Numbered from the stretch's first letter, positions 7,907 to 16,968 are shown. The stretch is 64,000 bases of DNA from Goodfellowiella coeruleoviolacea (GCF_024171785.1 NZ_JAMTCK010000016.1:1-64000), one strand, 5' to 3'. Notes: a model not told the origin generated them from the sequence alone. Program-made: numbers and translations.

Positions 7907-8968
7907 CGCCGCTTCTCCGGAAAACAGGTTGCGCCACTGCACACGGGAATACGGCGTTCCTGCCGTCCGCCCGTGATTTCGGTGCCTTTTCGTAGCAGAT
8001 CAGGGGCTGACTTCAGTATCCCGCCGCGTGAGGACATCGGCACAAGCTGCCGTTTCAGCAGATGATGGAAGCCAGCGACACGGCGCCGGTTCCAAAGTTC
8101 ACTCGAAAGTGTGAGCCACCGGTCGGGAACGCGAGCCGCTTTCAGAACCGCCAGCCCGTTGGTCGTTGTCTTTGTCAACACAAGAAGAGTTACCAGATCA
8201 CCAAGTGCCACCCGGCCGGCCTGCGCCAACAAGCGGGCCAACGCGCGCGGACCACGGCCCGGAGGCAGCTCCGTCGCGTTGGACCGCCACCACCCAGCCC
8301 ACCGGGTGGTTTCCTCGTCACCACCTCGTTTGAGCGACGGCGAATCGGTGCCGATTTCACCGGACAAGACGACCCGAACCGCGACGACGAACTGCGGTAA
8401 AAATCCTTTGCGACCATTGACCGGCGGCGGGTTGGACGAATTCAGGAATGCACACCCGGGGCCCAGTTGAATTCCGGTTGGGGCGGCACGACTTGTGCGG
8501 ATCCGGCGCGCGGGTGCGGGGCACCGCACTGGGCGGCCGACGCGCGGCGGTGGTTGTGCGGGCCCCGCGCCGTCGCGCTCACTGGTCGCTCCTGGTCACC
8601 CGAATGGCCCTACCCGATGCTGCGCTGTGGTGCGTTCGCCGCTCGCTGGCGCGCGCCGGCAGGGGAAAGGGCCAGGTCAGTGGGGTGCGCCGACCGATCA
8701 GCACGAATGTGACCGCGCACCGAGTTGTCCACAGGCCGGTGAGTTATCCACAGCCGCTGATCGTGGGCCTGATTTCGGCCGGGGTGGTCGATAGGCTTGA
8801 CCTGGGGTCGCCCCCCGGGTGGGTGGGGGACTGCCCTGGCACCGCGCGAACGCCACCCCGGGGCCAGCCGGCTGCCCGCGGTCGGCCAGCTGCGGCCCTG
8901 GTCACTGCGTGGTCTCCGGGTGTCGTCGCGGCAGGAGCGTGGCAGCACGCTGACCTAGGCTCTGCCGC
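7907..8968. other. Long intergenic space with no supported gene; holds repeat-element copy A
   Basis: About 1.06 kb between the small cysteine protein and the SDR gene. Open frames exist on both strands, but none has a plausible start, codon bias or recognisable family. The first 500 bases are less GC-rich than the flanks and may be a decayed gene. The last 250 bases contain the three-copy element described separately (8724-8843). Confidence 0.5.
8724..8843 (+). repeat. Dispersed intergenic element, copy A (paired DnaA-like boxes plus C6 hairpin core)
   Basis: GTTGTCCACAG (8724-8734) and GTTATCCACAG (8743-8753) are separated by 8 bases. After 36 bases comes GATAGGCT (8790-8797), containing the -10-like TAGGCT, then CTGGGGTCGCCCCCC and a GGGTGGGGG stretch. 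The same layout recurs at 40691 and, inverted, at 60160-60274. If TAGGCT is a promoter, the transcript would start near 8804 and could form alternative GGGG/CCCC hairpins. It lies 125 bases before the SDR start, which has its own -10-like hexamer. Confidence 0.6.
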
Positions 8969-9727
8969 ATGGCAACAGCACAGCGAGTCGCGGTGGTGAC
9001 CGGCGCGGCACAGGGCATCGGCAGGCGCGTGGTCGAGGCACTGCGGGCCGAGGGGTACGCGGTCGTGGTGTTCGACCGACAGGAGGTCGACGCGCCGGAC
9101 GGCGGTCTGGCGGTGGCCGGCGACGTGTCCGCGCAGGCCGATGTCGCGGCACTGGCCGAGCAGGTGCGGGACCGGTTCGGCCGGGTGGACGTGCTGGTGA
9201 ACAACGCCGGCATCTCGTTCATCGTGCCGGCCGAGGACACCGAGCCCGAGCAGTGGCGCCGCGTTCTCGACGTCAACCTGACCGGGCCGTTCCTGCTGTG
9301 CCGCGAGTTCGGCCGGGCCATGCTGGCCGCCGGCAGCGGGTCGATCGTGAACATCGCCTCGGTCGCCGGCCTGAGCGGGGTGGCCGACCGGGCCGCCTAC
9401 AACGCCAGCAAGCACGGTCTGATCGGGCTCACCAGGACGCTCGCCGTGGAGTGGGGCGGCCGCGGGGTGCGGGTGAACGCGGTCTGCCCCGGCTGGGTCA
9501 AGACCGAGATGGACGCCGCCGACCAGGCCGGTGGCAGCTACACCGACGCCGACATCATCGACCACGTCCCCTCGGCCCGGTTCGCCACGCCCGACGACAT
9601 CGCCCAGGCCGTTGCCTTCCTCGCCGACCCCACCCGCAGCGGCTTCATCAACGGGGTGGCGCTGCCCGTCGACGGCGGCTGGACCGCGGACGGCTCCTGG
9701 CAGTCGCTGCGACTCAGCAAGCGCTGA
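8969..9727 (+). CDS. Short-chain dehydrogenase/reductase (classical SDR)
   Basis: 252 residues with the complete classical SDR set: TGAAQGIG cofactor loop, DV after strand 4, NNAG, catalytic serine in IVNIASVAG, YNASK catalytic pair, and a C-terminal LPVDGGW typical of 3-oxoacyl-ACP reductase-like members. The D of VFDRQ after strand 2 favours NAD over NADP. TAGGCT ends 7 bases before the ATG, so the mRNA is probably leaderless. Substrate unknown. Confidence 0.88.
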   Translation: MATAQRVAVVTGAAQGIGRRVVEALRAEGYAVVVFDRQEVDAPDGGLAVAGDVSAQADVAALAEQVRDRFGRVDVLVNNAGISFIVPAEDTEPEQWRRVLDVNLTGPFLLCREFGRAMLAAGSGSIVNIASVAGLSGVADRAAYNASKHGLIGLTRTLAVEWGGRGVRVNAVCPGWVKTEMDAADQAGGSYTDADIIDHVPSARFATPDDIAQAVAFLADPTRSGFINGVALPVDGGWTADGSWQSLRLSKR

Positions 9728-9777
9728 GCACCGTCGTTCCGGGCGGCGACGGCACGGGGGCCGAGCACGCCCCGACG

Positions 9778-10476
9778 TCAGCCCGTGGTTTCCCAGATGG
9801 TCACGGCCAGCTCGACGGTCGGGTTGAAGTTGGTCTCGTCGAAGCCGACCACCCGGGCGAACCCCAGCCGGTTCTCCTTGGACGCGAAGCAGAACACCGA
9901 GTCCTTCTTGAGTTCGACGCTGTCGACCGAGTGCGTGGCAACGGCGGTGGCGCAGTCGTCGATCGTCGGCTCGGCCGTGCCGCTCAGCCTGCCCAACGCC
10001 GCCGCCTGGTACCGGTGGACGGTGTCGTTGAAGGCGTTGGCGTAGAAGAAGTCCATGTCCTGATCGCGCTCCGGCGGGCTGGGCGGCACGGCGTCGGCGT
10101 CCATCCCGACCAAGCCCAGGGTGTAACCGCCGCTCCAGCGCACCGCGCCGTTGCGCCCGCTGGTGGTCGTGGTCGTCGGCGCGGCAGTGCTCGTCCTGGT
10201 GGCGGTGGTGCTCGGGCCGCGGCTGGGGGTGCTTTCCGGCTCGGTGCTGCCCGAGGCGGCCACGGCCGTGGTCCCCGGTTCACCCGCGGCCGTGGGTGAA
10301 CCGGGGATGCTCGCCGAACCCTGGTCGCTGATGAACAGCGCGAGCAGGCCGGCGATCGCGGTGATCAGGGTGGCCAGCGCGGTGAGCACCCCGGTCAGGC
10401 CGGACCAGAAGCCCTTCTTGTCCGCACCGCCGTCGTCAGCCGGTCTCCTGGTTTCCGAACCGTTGGTCTGCGTCAC
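9778..10476 (-). CDS. Single-pass membrane protein with extracytoplasmic domain, function unknown
   Basis: 232 residues from GTG 10476 (GGGGGAT upstream). After a polar N-terminus one membrane segment (about 30-52, LTALATLITAIAGLLALFI) is followed by a Ser/Thr/Pro-rich linker and a folded-looking C-terminal domain with two cysteines (DDCATAV, VFCFAS) that could form a disulfide. Topology suggests a type II membrane protein with an external domain. I do not recognise the family. Confidence 0.65.
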   Translation of the reverse strand: MTQTNGSETRRPADDGGADKKGFWSGLTGVLTALATLITAIAGLLALFISDQGSASIPGSPTAAGEPGTTAVAASGSTEPESTPSRGPSTTATRTSTAAPTTTTTSGRNGAVRWSGGYTLGLVGMDADAVPPSPPERDQDMDFFYANAFNDTVHRYQAAALGRLSGTAEPTIDDCATAVATHSVDSVELKKDSVFCFASKENRLGFARVVGFDETNFNPTVELAVTIWETTG

Positions 10477-10648
10477 GTGATCCCCCTGCACACCGACCCC
10501 GTCCGTTGCCCAACGGCCGCAGCCGACACGTCGGGCCGACACGTCCGTCCGGGTGGCGCGAAGCGGCGGCCACGCCGTGCGGCAGCGTTCGTTCGACCCT
10601 AGTGGTTCCGCTCACCCCAGCCCACCCGAACTGACTACGCTCGCCGCC

Positions 10649-10978
10649 ATGATCTGTCCGAAGTGCCAGAACACCATGCGCACCTACGACCGGGAGGGTG
10701 TGCACCTGGAGCAGTGCGAGAGCTGCCGGGGCATCTTCCTCGACCGGGGTGAGCTGGAGCAGATCGTGGCCGCCGAACGCGCCCACGCCGAGCGGAACGC
10801 CCGTTACGTGCCGCCGGTCGCGACCCCGTCCCCGGCGTACCAGTCCGACCACGGGTACGGCCACGACCACCAGCAGCACGGCCAGTACCGCGCCGACCAC
10901 CAGCGCGCCGACCACCACCACTACGACCACCACGAGAACCGGCGGCCCCGGAGCTTCCTGGAGGAGCTGTTCGACTGA
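10649..10978 (+). CDS. TFIIB-type zinc-ribbon protein
   Basis: 109 residues. CPKC at residues 3-6 and CESC at about 29-32, followed by IFLDRGEL, form the zf-TFIIB (YnfU-like) zinc ribbon. A His/Asp/Gln-rich tail of about 45 residues could bind further metal, and the C-terminus SFLEELFD is a short conserved helix of this family. TACGCT ends 7 bases before the ATG (leaderless). Function unknown; single-ribbon proteins of this type are widespread in actinomycetes. Confidence 0.82.
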   Translation: MICPKCQNTMRTYDREGVHLEQCESCRGIFLDRGELEQIVAAERAHAERNARYVPPVATPSPAYQSDHGYGHDHQQHGQYRADHQRADHHHYDHHENRRPRSFLEELFD

Positions 10979-11224
10979 CCCGCACGCCGGGCGTCGACCA
11001 GCTCCCGACCAGCACATCCCGCTGACCGCACCCCGTTGACCACGTCCGCCGGCACCGCGACCGGCGGACCACGGCAGGCGGACCACGGCAGGCCCCGCCA
11101 CTGGCCGGACCATCGCTCGTTCGGCGGCGCTCCCCGGAACCCAGAACTCACTACGCTTTATCCGCGCCGGATCCGACCTTCTTGTCGAACACGATTCGTC
11201 GACCACGATTCCGGGGAGAAAACC

Positions 11225-11572
11225 ATGGCGCTGGCCAAAAGGGGCACCAAGCTCATTGTTGTCGACGGCGAGCCGTACCGGTGGACCGTGGACCCGGACG
11301 ACAAACCCGGGCTGGCGATCCTGGTGGAGCGGGACGAGGGGTCCGGACAGCGGATGGTCACCTGGATCGACCACGGCACCTCCGTCACCCCCGGCCTGGT
11401 CGCCAAGGTCATCCGCCGGGCCCTGGACAACGGGTGGACGCCGCGCGAACGCGCCAAGCAGCTCACCTTCCGCATCGAGGCGGACGAACTCGCCGAGCTG
11501 ATCCCACCACCCCAGCCGGCCGAGGCACAGCCGGCGAGCGGCCGGCCAGCTGACAACAAGCCGGTCCACTGA
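11225..11572 (+). CDS. Conserved small protein of unknown function
   Basis: 115 residues, preceded by GGGGAG 10 bases before the ATG. The protein is a compact mixed alpha/beta sequence (YRWTVDPDD, LAILVERDEG, MVTWIDHG) with a charged helix and a Pro/Ala-rich tail. No signal peptide or membrane segment. I recognise no family; the pattern resembles small integron- or phage-like cytosolic proteins, but this is not evidence of function. Confidence 0.65.
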   Translation: MALAKRGTKLIVVDGEPYRWTVDPDDKPGLAILVERDEGSGQRMVTWIDHGTSVTPGLVAKVIRRALDNGWTPRERAKQLTFRIEADELAELIPPPQPAEAQPASGRPADNKPVH

Positions 11573-11575
11573 CCG

Positions 11576-12625
11576 CTAGTCGCCAGGCAGGCCCACCTCG
11601 ACCACCAGTCCGCCCTCACTCCCCGGACGCGCGGTCACCGCGCCGTCGTGCGCCCCGGCGATCGACCGCACGATCGACAACCCGAGGCCGGCACCGTCCT
11701 GGTGGTGGGTGCGATCGGCCCGCAGGCGCCGGAACGGGTCGAACAGCCTGGTCACCGCGTCGGCCGGCACGTGGGGTCCGGAGTTGGCCACGGTCAGCGC
11801 CGGCTGGGTCGACACGGCGACCCGCACCCACCCGCCTGGTTCGTTGTAGAGGATCGCGTTCCGCACGAGGTTGGCGACCAGCCGCTCCAGCAGCACCGGA
11901 TCACCCGGCACGGTGCGGTCGACGCCCTCGTGCGTCACGGTGACCTGGTGCGCGGCGGCCAGTTCGGCGTGGTCGGCGACAACCCGGTCGGCCACCTCGT
12001 CCAGCCGCACCGGTACCCGGCCGTTGATCCCCCGGTCGCTCTCGGCCAGCACCAGCAGGCCCTCGATCAGCCGCTCGCTGCGTTCGTTGGTGAGCAGTAG
12101 CTGCGTGCCCAGCCGTTTCACGTCCTCGCTCGCCCCTGGCATGCGCATGGCCACCTCCACCAGGGTGCGCTGCACGGCCAGCGGGGTGCGCAGTTCGTGC
12201 GAGGCGTTGGCGGCGAACCGGCTCTGACTGTCGAACCCGGCGGCCAGCCGGTCCAGCATCCCGTTCAGCGCGGCGGTGAGTTCGTCGAGTTCCCGGCTGG
12301 TGCGCGGCATGGTCAGCCGCTCACCGAGGTGGTGCGGCCCCAACCGGCCAGCGGTCTCGGCCATCACGGCCAACGGCCGCAGCGCCAGGCGGGCGAACAG
12401 CCAGCTGACCAGGATGACGACCACTCCCGCCGACACGACATACCACATCAGCCGCCACTGGAACTCCGTATTCAGGCTGAAGTTCCAGACCATGAATTCC
12501 AGCCCTTTCAGGATGCGGCCGGAGTAGCTGGCGGAGAAGGCCATCGCACCGAGCAGCAAGCCCAGCAGGAACACCACGCCGCACAGCAGGGTGATCCGAC
12601 CGCGCAGGGAGCGGGGCCAGCTCAG
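11576..12625 (-). CDS. Two-component sensor histidine kinase
   Basis: About 349 residues. Two membrane segments (ITLLCGVVFLLGLLLGAMAF and YVVSAGVVVILVSWLFA) flank a short outer loop, followed by a HAMP region, HisKA with ASHELRTPL (phospho-histidine) and a HATPase domain with NLVRNAILYN and DGAGLGLSIV. The start is unclear. No ATG/GTG/TTG lies between the response-regulator stop and the first membrane helix. The CTG at 12625 overlaps that stop as CTGA, and the next in-frame ATG (12745) would overlap the regulator by 124 bases. Third gene of the GT87-regulator-kinase operon; the stimulus is unknown. Confidence 0.85.
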   Translation of the reverse strand: MSWPRSLRGRITLLCGVVFLLGLLLGAMAFSASYSGRILKGLEFMVWNFSLNTEFQWRLMWYVVSAGVVVILVSWLFARLALRPLAVMAETAGRLGPHHLGERLTMPRTSRELDELTAALNGMLDRLAAGFDSQSRFAANASHELRTPLAVQRTLVEVAMRMPGASEDVKRLGTQLLLTNERSERLIEGLLVLAESDRGINGRVPVRLDEVADRVVADHAELAAAHQVTVTHEGVDRTVPGDPVLLERLVANLVRNAILYNEPGGWVRVAVSTQPALTVANSGPHVPADAVTRLFDPFRRLRADRTHHQDGAGLGLSIVRSIAGAHDGAVTARPGSEGGLVVEVGLPGD

Positions 12626-13278
12626 GCGATGCGGTAACCGGCGCCGGGCACGGTCTCGACCACGGGTGGGTCGCCCAGTTTGCGGCGCAGCGTCATCACC
12701 GCCACCCGGACCGCGTTGGTGAACGGATCGGCGTGCTCGTCCCATGCCTTCTCCAGCAACTCCTCGGCGCTGACCACCGCGCCCTCAGCCCGCATCAGCA
12801 CGTGCAGCACGGCGAACTCCTTGGGCGACAAGGAGAGGAACCGTCCGTCCCGGCTGGCCTGGTGACGTGGCACGTCCAACACGATGCCCGCCCGCTCCAG
12901 CACCGGGGGAAGCGCCGGCCGGGCCCGCCTGGCCAGCGCCTGCACCCGGGCGGCCAGTTCGTCGAAGGCGAAGGGCTTGGTGAGGTAGTCGTCCGCGCCT
13001 AGCCCCAGCCCGTCCACCCGGTCCCGGACGCCGGCCGCCGCGGTGAGCATCAGCACCCTGGTGACGCCACCTCGCGCGAGTATCTCCCGGCACACCTGGT
13101 CGCCGTGCACCTCGGGCAGGTCCCGGTCGAGCACGACCACGTCGTAGGCGTTGACGCCGATCCGCTCCAGTGCGGCGGCGCCGTCGTAGCACACGTCCAC
13201 CGCCATGGACAGCTGGCGCAGCCCGACCGCGAGCGCGTCAGCCATCAGCACCTCGTCCTCGGCCACCAACACCCGCAC
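12622..13278 (-). CDS. OmpR-family response regulator
   Basis: 218 residues. Receiver domain with VAEDE acidic pocket, phospho-acceptor aspartate in VVVLDRDLP and KPF lysine, followed by a winged-helix output domain ending VETVPGAGYRIA. GTG 13278 is preceded by GAGGAGG. The start overlaps the 3' end of the GT87 gene by 41 bases and the stop overlaps the kinase start region, so the genes are coupled. A GCTTATC-N4-GCTTATC direct repeat with 11-bp period lies 47-64 bases before the start, the spacing expected for OmpR-type dimers, which suggests self-regulation. Confidence 0.9.
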   Translation of the reverse strand: MRVLVAEDEVLMADALAVGLRQLSMAVDVCYDGAAALERIGVNAYDVVVLDRDLPEVHGDQVCREILARGGVTRVLMLTAAAGVRDRVDGLGLGADDYLTKPFAFDELAARVQALARRARPALPPVLERAGIVLDVPRHQASRDGRFLSLSPKEFAVLHVLMRAEGAVVSAEELLEKAWDEHADPFTNAVRVAVMTLRRKLGDPPVVETVPGAGYRIA

Positions 13279-14524
13279 GTTTCCCGTCCCTCCTCAGCTC
13301 GCGCGAGCATTGAACGGCACTGGAGATAAGCACCGGATAAGCGTCTTCGCCATCGCGCTGGCGATCTCCACGCGGCTGTTCCGCTCTTTCCAGGATCGGG
13401 AACGCGGTAATGATCAGCACAGCGAGCGCGAACCAGAAATAACCCCCCGCACCGAGCACCGTCCCGCCCACGCCGTCCAACGAGGAGACGAACATCACCA
13501 GCACACCGGCACCGGCAAGACATCCACAGGTCCACCGGCGGGTGCGCACTCCCAGATCCGCGTACACCAGGACGGCCGGCACCAGCCACACCCAGTGGTG
13601 CGACCAGGAAATGGGTGAGACCAGCAAGGCGGCGAGTGCGTTCAGCACGAGTGCCGCACCGGTCCGGTTCCGCAGGAGAGCGCGCCGCATGCCGACCGCG
13701 GTGCCGGCGACGACCGCCAGGCAGCCCACCGCCCAGACCGAAACCTGCATGGCCGGCGAAAGAATCCCCGCCTTCGCCAACACTCCCCGCAACGACTCGT
13801 TCCCGACGTAGTCGAGGGCGCCGATCCGGCGCGTGTCGAAGATCGCCGAGGTCCAGTAGTCGAGCGAGTTCGCCGGCGTTGCCAACCAGCCGACGAGCGC
13901 GCCGCAGGCAAAGGTGGCCAGGCTGGTCAGCGCGGCCCGACGGTCCCGGTTGAGCAGGAAGAACAGCACGAAGGCCAGCGGCGTCAGTTTGATCGCGGCG
14001 GCGATGCCCACCAGCGCGCCGCGCGGCCAGCGCGGCCTGCGCACCAGGCAGTCCACCGCGACCAGGGCCATCAGCAGCAGGTTGATCTGGCCATAGCCGA
14101 AGGTGCTGCGCACCGGCTCCAGCAACAACACGAGCGGAAGCGCGGCACCCACCCACGCCAGCCGGTGACCGGGCGGGTTCAGCACGGCGAACACCACTGC
14201 CAACGCCAACCCGAGCGCCACCACCGAAAGGGCGGTGAACAGCCAGCTGCCTGTCGCGTATGACAGGAGTGCGAACGGTGCGAGCAGAACAGCCGCGAAT
14301 GGTGGATAGGTGAACCTCAGATCACTCCACACCGGATTCCGGTACAGCTCACCGCCATCGAGCACGATTCGTGCCCCGGCCCGGTACACCGCGAAATCTC
14401 CCTGACCGCCCGGATAGCGGATGAGCACCCAGGCGGCGGACACAACGGCCAGTCCGACGGCGACGGCCAGCACAAGGCGCTTTTCCCAGGGTGTGCGTGT
14501 TTTCGCTCGCAGTGGTTGGAACAC
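13238..14524 (-). CDS. GT87/DUF2029-type polytopic mannosyltransferase-like protein
   Basis: 428 residues with about ten hydrophobic segments. GDFAVYRAG near the first outer loop contains the acidic residue typical of GT-C glycosyltransferases of family GT87, and FTYPPFAAVLLAPFALL and GYGQINLLLMAL are the usual conserved loops. Family members use polyprenyl-phosphate-mannose to extend lipoglycans (PimE and relatives). It starts at GTG 14524, first gene of an operon with the OmpR system downstream, so its expression is probably tied to that system. Acceptor unknown. Confidence 0.8.
   Translation of the reverse strand: MFQPLRAKTRTPWEKRLVLAVAVGLAVVSAAWVLIRYPGGQGDFAVYRAGARIVLDGGELYRNPVWSDLRFTYPPFAAVLLAPFALLSYATGSWLFTALSVVALGLALAVVFAVLNPPGHRLAWVGAALPLVLLLEPVRSTFGYGQINLLLMALVAVDCLVRRPRWPRGALVGIAAAIKLTPLAFVLFFLLNRDRRAALTSLATFACGALVGWLATPANSLDYWTSAIFDTRRIGALDYVGNESLRGVLAKAGILSPAMQVSVWAVGCLAVVAGTAVGMRRALLRNRTGAALVLNALAALLVSPISWSHHWVWLVPAVLVYADLGVRTRRWTCGCLAGAGVLVMFVSSLDGVGGTVLGAGGYFWFALAVLIITAFPILERAEQPRGDRQRDGEDAYPVLISSAVQCSRELRRDGKRAGVGGRGRGADG
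13325..13342 (-). promoter_or_regulatory. GCTTATC direct repeat, 11-bp period, before the response regulator
   Basis: On the minus strand GCTTATC occurs twice (13342-13336 and 13331-13325) with starts 11 bases apart, inside the 3' end of the GT87 gene and 47-64 bases before the regulator start. The same pair with the same period lies before the GT87 gene, so this is a candidate binding site of the OmpR-type regulator. Confidence 0.5.
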
Positions 14525-14557
14525 GCCGGAAGTGAACCGGCTCGGCCATCTCGGGCC

Positions 14558-14588
14558 GATAAGCGGAAATGCTTATCCCGCGCTTATC
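14558..14588. promoter_or_regulatory. Three GATAAGC/GCTTATC sites before the GT87 operon
   Basis: GATAAGC at 14558-14564, GCTTATC at 14571-14577 and GCTTATC at 14582-14588. The last two have an 11-bp period, as in the site before the response regulator. The cluster lies 34-64 bases upstream of the GT87 start, in promoter position. Confidence 0.5.
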
Positions 14589-14612
14589 CGTGGCCGCGGA
14601 GACGGGAACGGC

Positions 14613-14643
14613 GGGTGGCCGGCTGGCGTGCAGCCGGCCACCC
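14613..14643 (-). terminator. 13-bp stem terminator after ino1
   Basis: GGGTGGCCGGCTG and CAGCCGGCCACCC are perfect reverse complements around a 5-base loop, 19 bases beyond the ino1 stop. No U-tract follows, as is usual in actinobacteria. Confidence 0.7.
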
Positions 14644-14661
14644 GGGGTCAACGCGGGTTGG

Positions 14662-15753
14662 TCAGCGCTCGACCTCGCCGCGGATGAACCGCTCCACCGC
14701 GTCCCGCGCCACCGAGTCGGAGTACTGCTCGGGCGGGGACTTCATGAAGTACGAGGACGGCGACAGCAGCGGGCCGCCGATGCCGCGGTCCTTGGCGATC
14801 TTGGCGGCGCGCACCGCGTCGATGATGATGCCCGCGGAGTTGGGCGAGTCCCAGACCTCCAGCTTGTACTCCAGGTTCAGCGGCACGTCACCGAAGGCCC
14901 GGCCCTCCAGCCGGACGTAGGCCCACTTGCGGTCGTCCAGCCACTCCACGTAGTCGGACGGTCCAATGTGGACGTTGCGCTTGCCGAGGTCGCGGTCCAC
15001 CTGCGACGTGACCGCCTGGGTCTTGGAGACCTTCTTGGACTCCAGCCGCTCCAGCTCCTTCATGTTCAGGAAGTCCATGTTCCCGCCCACGTTGAGCTGC
15101 ATGGTGCGGTCCAGCTGCACGCCGCGGTCCTCGAACAGCTTGGCCAGCACCCGGTGCGTGATGGTCGCGCCCACCTGCGACTTGATGTCGTCGCCCACGA
15201 TCGGCACGCCGGCCGCGCGGAACTTCTCCGCCCACTCCGGGTCGGAGGCGATGAACACCGGCAGCGCGTTCACGAACGCCACCCCGGCGTCGATGGCGCA
15301 CTGCGCGTAGAACTTGGCGGCGTCCTCGGAGCCGACGGGCAGGTAGCAGACGAGCACGTCCGCCTCGGCCTCGCGCAGCGCGGCCACCACGTCGACCGGC
15401 TCCTCCTCGGCCTCCTCGATGGTCTCCCGGTAGAACCGCCCCAGGCCGTCCAGGGTGTGGCCGCGCTGCACCGTCACGCCCAACGGCGGCACGTCCGCGA
15501 TCTTGATCGTGTTGTTCTGGCTGGCCACGATCGCCTCGGACAGGTCTCGGCCGACCTTCTTGGCGTCCACGTCGAACGCCGCGACGAACTCCACGTCGCC
15601 GACGTGGTAGTCGCCGAATCGCACGTGCATCAACCCGGGCACCGAGGTGGCCGGGTCAGCGTCCCGGTAGTACTGAACGCCCTGCACCAGTGACGCGGCG
15701 CAGTTGCCGACGCCGACGATGGCCACGCGCACGCTGCGGCGCTGTTCGCCCAT
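14662..15753 (-). CDS. ino1: Inositol-3-phosphate synthase
   Basis: 363 residues, the length of actinobacterial Ino1. [16 protein letters not shown] is the NAD-binding loop; [26 protein letters not shown] and [15 protein letters not shown] are hallmark segments with the catalytic lysines. It converts glucose-6-phosphate to inositol-1-phosphate, feeding phosphatidylinositol and mycothiol. It lies 64 bases behind the padR-type gene on the same strand, the order found in mycobacteria (Rv0047c-Rv0046c), so it is probably co-transcribed with and controlled by that regulator. Confidence 0.95.
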   Translation of the reverse strand: MGEQRRSVRVAIVGVGNCAASLVQGVQYYRDADPATSVPGLMHVRFGDYHVGDVEFVAAFDVDAKKVGRDLSEAIVASQNNTIKIADVPPLGVTVQRGHTLDGLGRFYRETIEEAEEEPVDVVAALREAEADVLVCYLPVGSEDAAKFYAQCAIDAGVAFVNALPVFIASDPEWAEKFRAAGVPIVGDDIKSQVGATITHRVLAKLFEDRGVQLDRTMQLNVGGNMDFLNMKELERLESKKVSKTQAVTSQVDRDLGKRNVHIGPSDYVEWLDDRKWAYVRLEGRAFGDVPLNLEYKLEVWDSPNSAGIIIDAVRAAKIAKDRGIGGPLLSPSSYFMKSPPEQYSDSVARDAVERFIRGEVER

Positions 15754-15817
15754 GCCGGGGTCCTCCTTGTGGTTCGAGCCTGGTTCTTCCTGGCGTGACG
15801 TTGTCCGCGGGCGGCCG

Positions 15818-16375
15818 TCACTCGGACCGCTCCCGCTGCTCGGCCTGCTCGTGCGCGATCAACTCGTTGAGCCAGCGCACCTCGCGCTCGGTGCTCTCCA
15901 AGCCCATCCGGTGCAGTTCCCGCGTGTAGCGGTCGATCTGCTCGCCCGCCCTGGCCAGCGCCGCGCGCAACCCCTCCCGGCGCTCCTCGACCCGCCGCCT
16001 GCGTCCCTCCAGGATGCGCATCCTGACCTCGGCGGGGGTGCGGGAGAAGAACGCCATGTGGATGCCGAACGCGTCGTCGTCCCAGGTTTGCGGGCCGGCG
16101 TCGGCCAGGATCGCGGCGAACCGCTCCTTGCCCTCACCGGTGAGCTTGTAGACCCTGCGCGCCCGACGACCCCAGGACCGCGCGGTCCGGTCGGTCTCGC
16201 CCCCGGTCTCCTCCTCGACGATCAACCCACACCGCTGCATCCGACGCAGGGTCGGGTACAGCGATCCGTAGGAGAACGCCCGGAAGGCACCGAGCAGCTC
16301 GTGCAGTCGCTTGCGCAGCTCGTAGCCGTGCATCGGAGCCTCGTGGAGCAGGCCGAGGATCGCGAACTCAAGCAC
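15818..16375 (-). CDS. PadR-family transcriptional regulator
   Basis: 185 residues from GTG 16375 with a strong GGAGGTGA. The N-terminal winged helix is typical: [19 protein letters not shown] and [17 protein letters not shown]. The C-terminal helical PadR_C domain contains several Arg/Glu-rich helices for dimerisation. It is the syntenic counterpart of mycobacterial Rv0047c, next to ino1. A palindrome in its promoter (16417-16429) is the likely autoregulatory operator. The signal is unknown. Confidence 0.92.
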   Translation of the reverse strand: MLEFAILGLLHEAPMHGYELRKRLHELLGAFRAFSYGSLYPTLRRMQRCGLIVEEETGGETDRTARSWGRRARRVYKLTGEGKERFAAILADAGPQTWDDDAFGIHMAFFSRTPAEVRMRILEGRRRRVEERREGLRAALARAGEQIDRYTRELHRMGLESTEREVRWLNELIAHEQAEQRERSE

Positions 16376-16416
16376 GAGTCACCTCCCCGCACAGGCACTG
16401 TTGGGTCGGCAAATTA

Positions 16417-16429
16417 TATCGGCCCGATA
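16417..16429. promoter_or_regulatory. PadR operator candidate TATCGG-C-CCGATA
   Basis: A perfect 6+6 inverted repeat in the AT-rich middle of the padR/DUF5318 divergent space, about 42 bases before the padR start. PadR proteins bind such sites to repress their own and adjacent promoters (family knowledge). Confidence 0.55.
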
Positions 16430-16563
16430 CATCCGGTCCCCTTCTTGCGGATGCGATCTCGAACACGTGACCGAGCAATGGTGGCGTCATCACCCAGGCA
16501 GTCCGAACGCTGCCCTGAACGGCCCAGCGCCTCCCCCAGGGGGTGCCACGTACTCTGGTGGGC

Positions 16564-16968
16564 GTGCGGACCCAACGTCAGGTGGTGGACTACGCGTTGC
16601 AGCGCAGGGCGCTGCTCGCCGAGGTCTACTCCGGGCGGGTCGGGACGATGGAGGTCTGCGACGCCGACCCATACCTGCTGCGAGCTGCCAAGTTCCACGG
16701 CCAGCCGAGCAATGTGACGTGCCCGGTGTGCCGCAAGGAAACGCTCACGCACGTCTCCTGGGTGTACGGCGACGAACTCAAGCACGCGGCGGGCTCGGCC
16801 CGCACGGTGGAGGAGTTGGCCAGGATGGCAACCCTCTTCGAGGAGTTCTCCGTCTACGTCGTCGAGGTTTGCCGCACCTGTAGTTGGAACCATCTGGTGC
16901 AGTCATACGTCCTGGGAACGCGTGGCTTGCGAAGTGGCAAACCGCGCAGGAGGACCGCAGCCGAGTGA
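16564..16968 (+). CDS. DUF5318 zinc-ribbon-like protein
   Basis: 134 residues from GTG 16564. CPVC and CRTC pairs (about 60 and 106) suggest a zinc site; RTQRQVVDYALQRRALLAEV and CDADPYLLRAA are conserved segments of the actinobacterial DUF5318 family (mycobacterial Rv0049, from memory). TACTCT ends 7 bases before the GTG, so the mRNA is probably leaderless. It lies between padR and ponA as in Mycobacterium. Function unknown; long-standing linkage to a cell-wall synthase suggests a role near division or envelope synthesis (inference). Confidence 0.85.
   Translation: MRTQRQVVDYALQRRALLAEVYSGRVGTMEVCDADPYLLRAAKFHGQPSNVTCPVCRKETLTHVSWVYGDELKHAAGSARTVEELARMATLFEEFSVYVVEVCRTCSWNHLVQSYVLGTRGLRSGKPRRRTAAE

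Noticed and set aside
7903-8529. Minus-strand frame of 208 codons in the 7.9-8.5 kb space
   Set aside because: No RBS, no recognisable domain, and composition unlike the neighbours; kept only as possible decayed DNA.
8790-8843. 6C small RNA for the C6-containing core
   Set aside because: The described 6C RNA has two hairpins each with a C-run in the loop; here only one C6 run is present and it can pair with the G-run.
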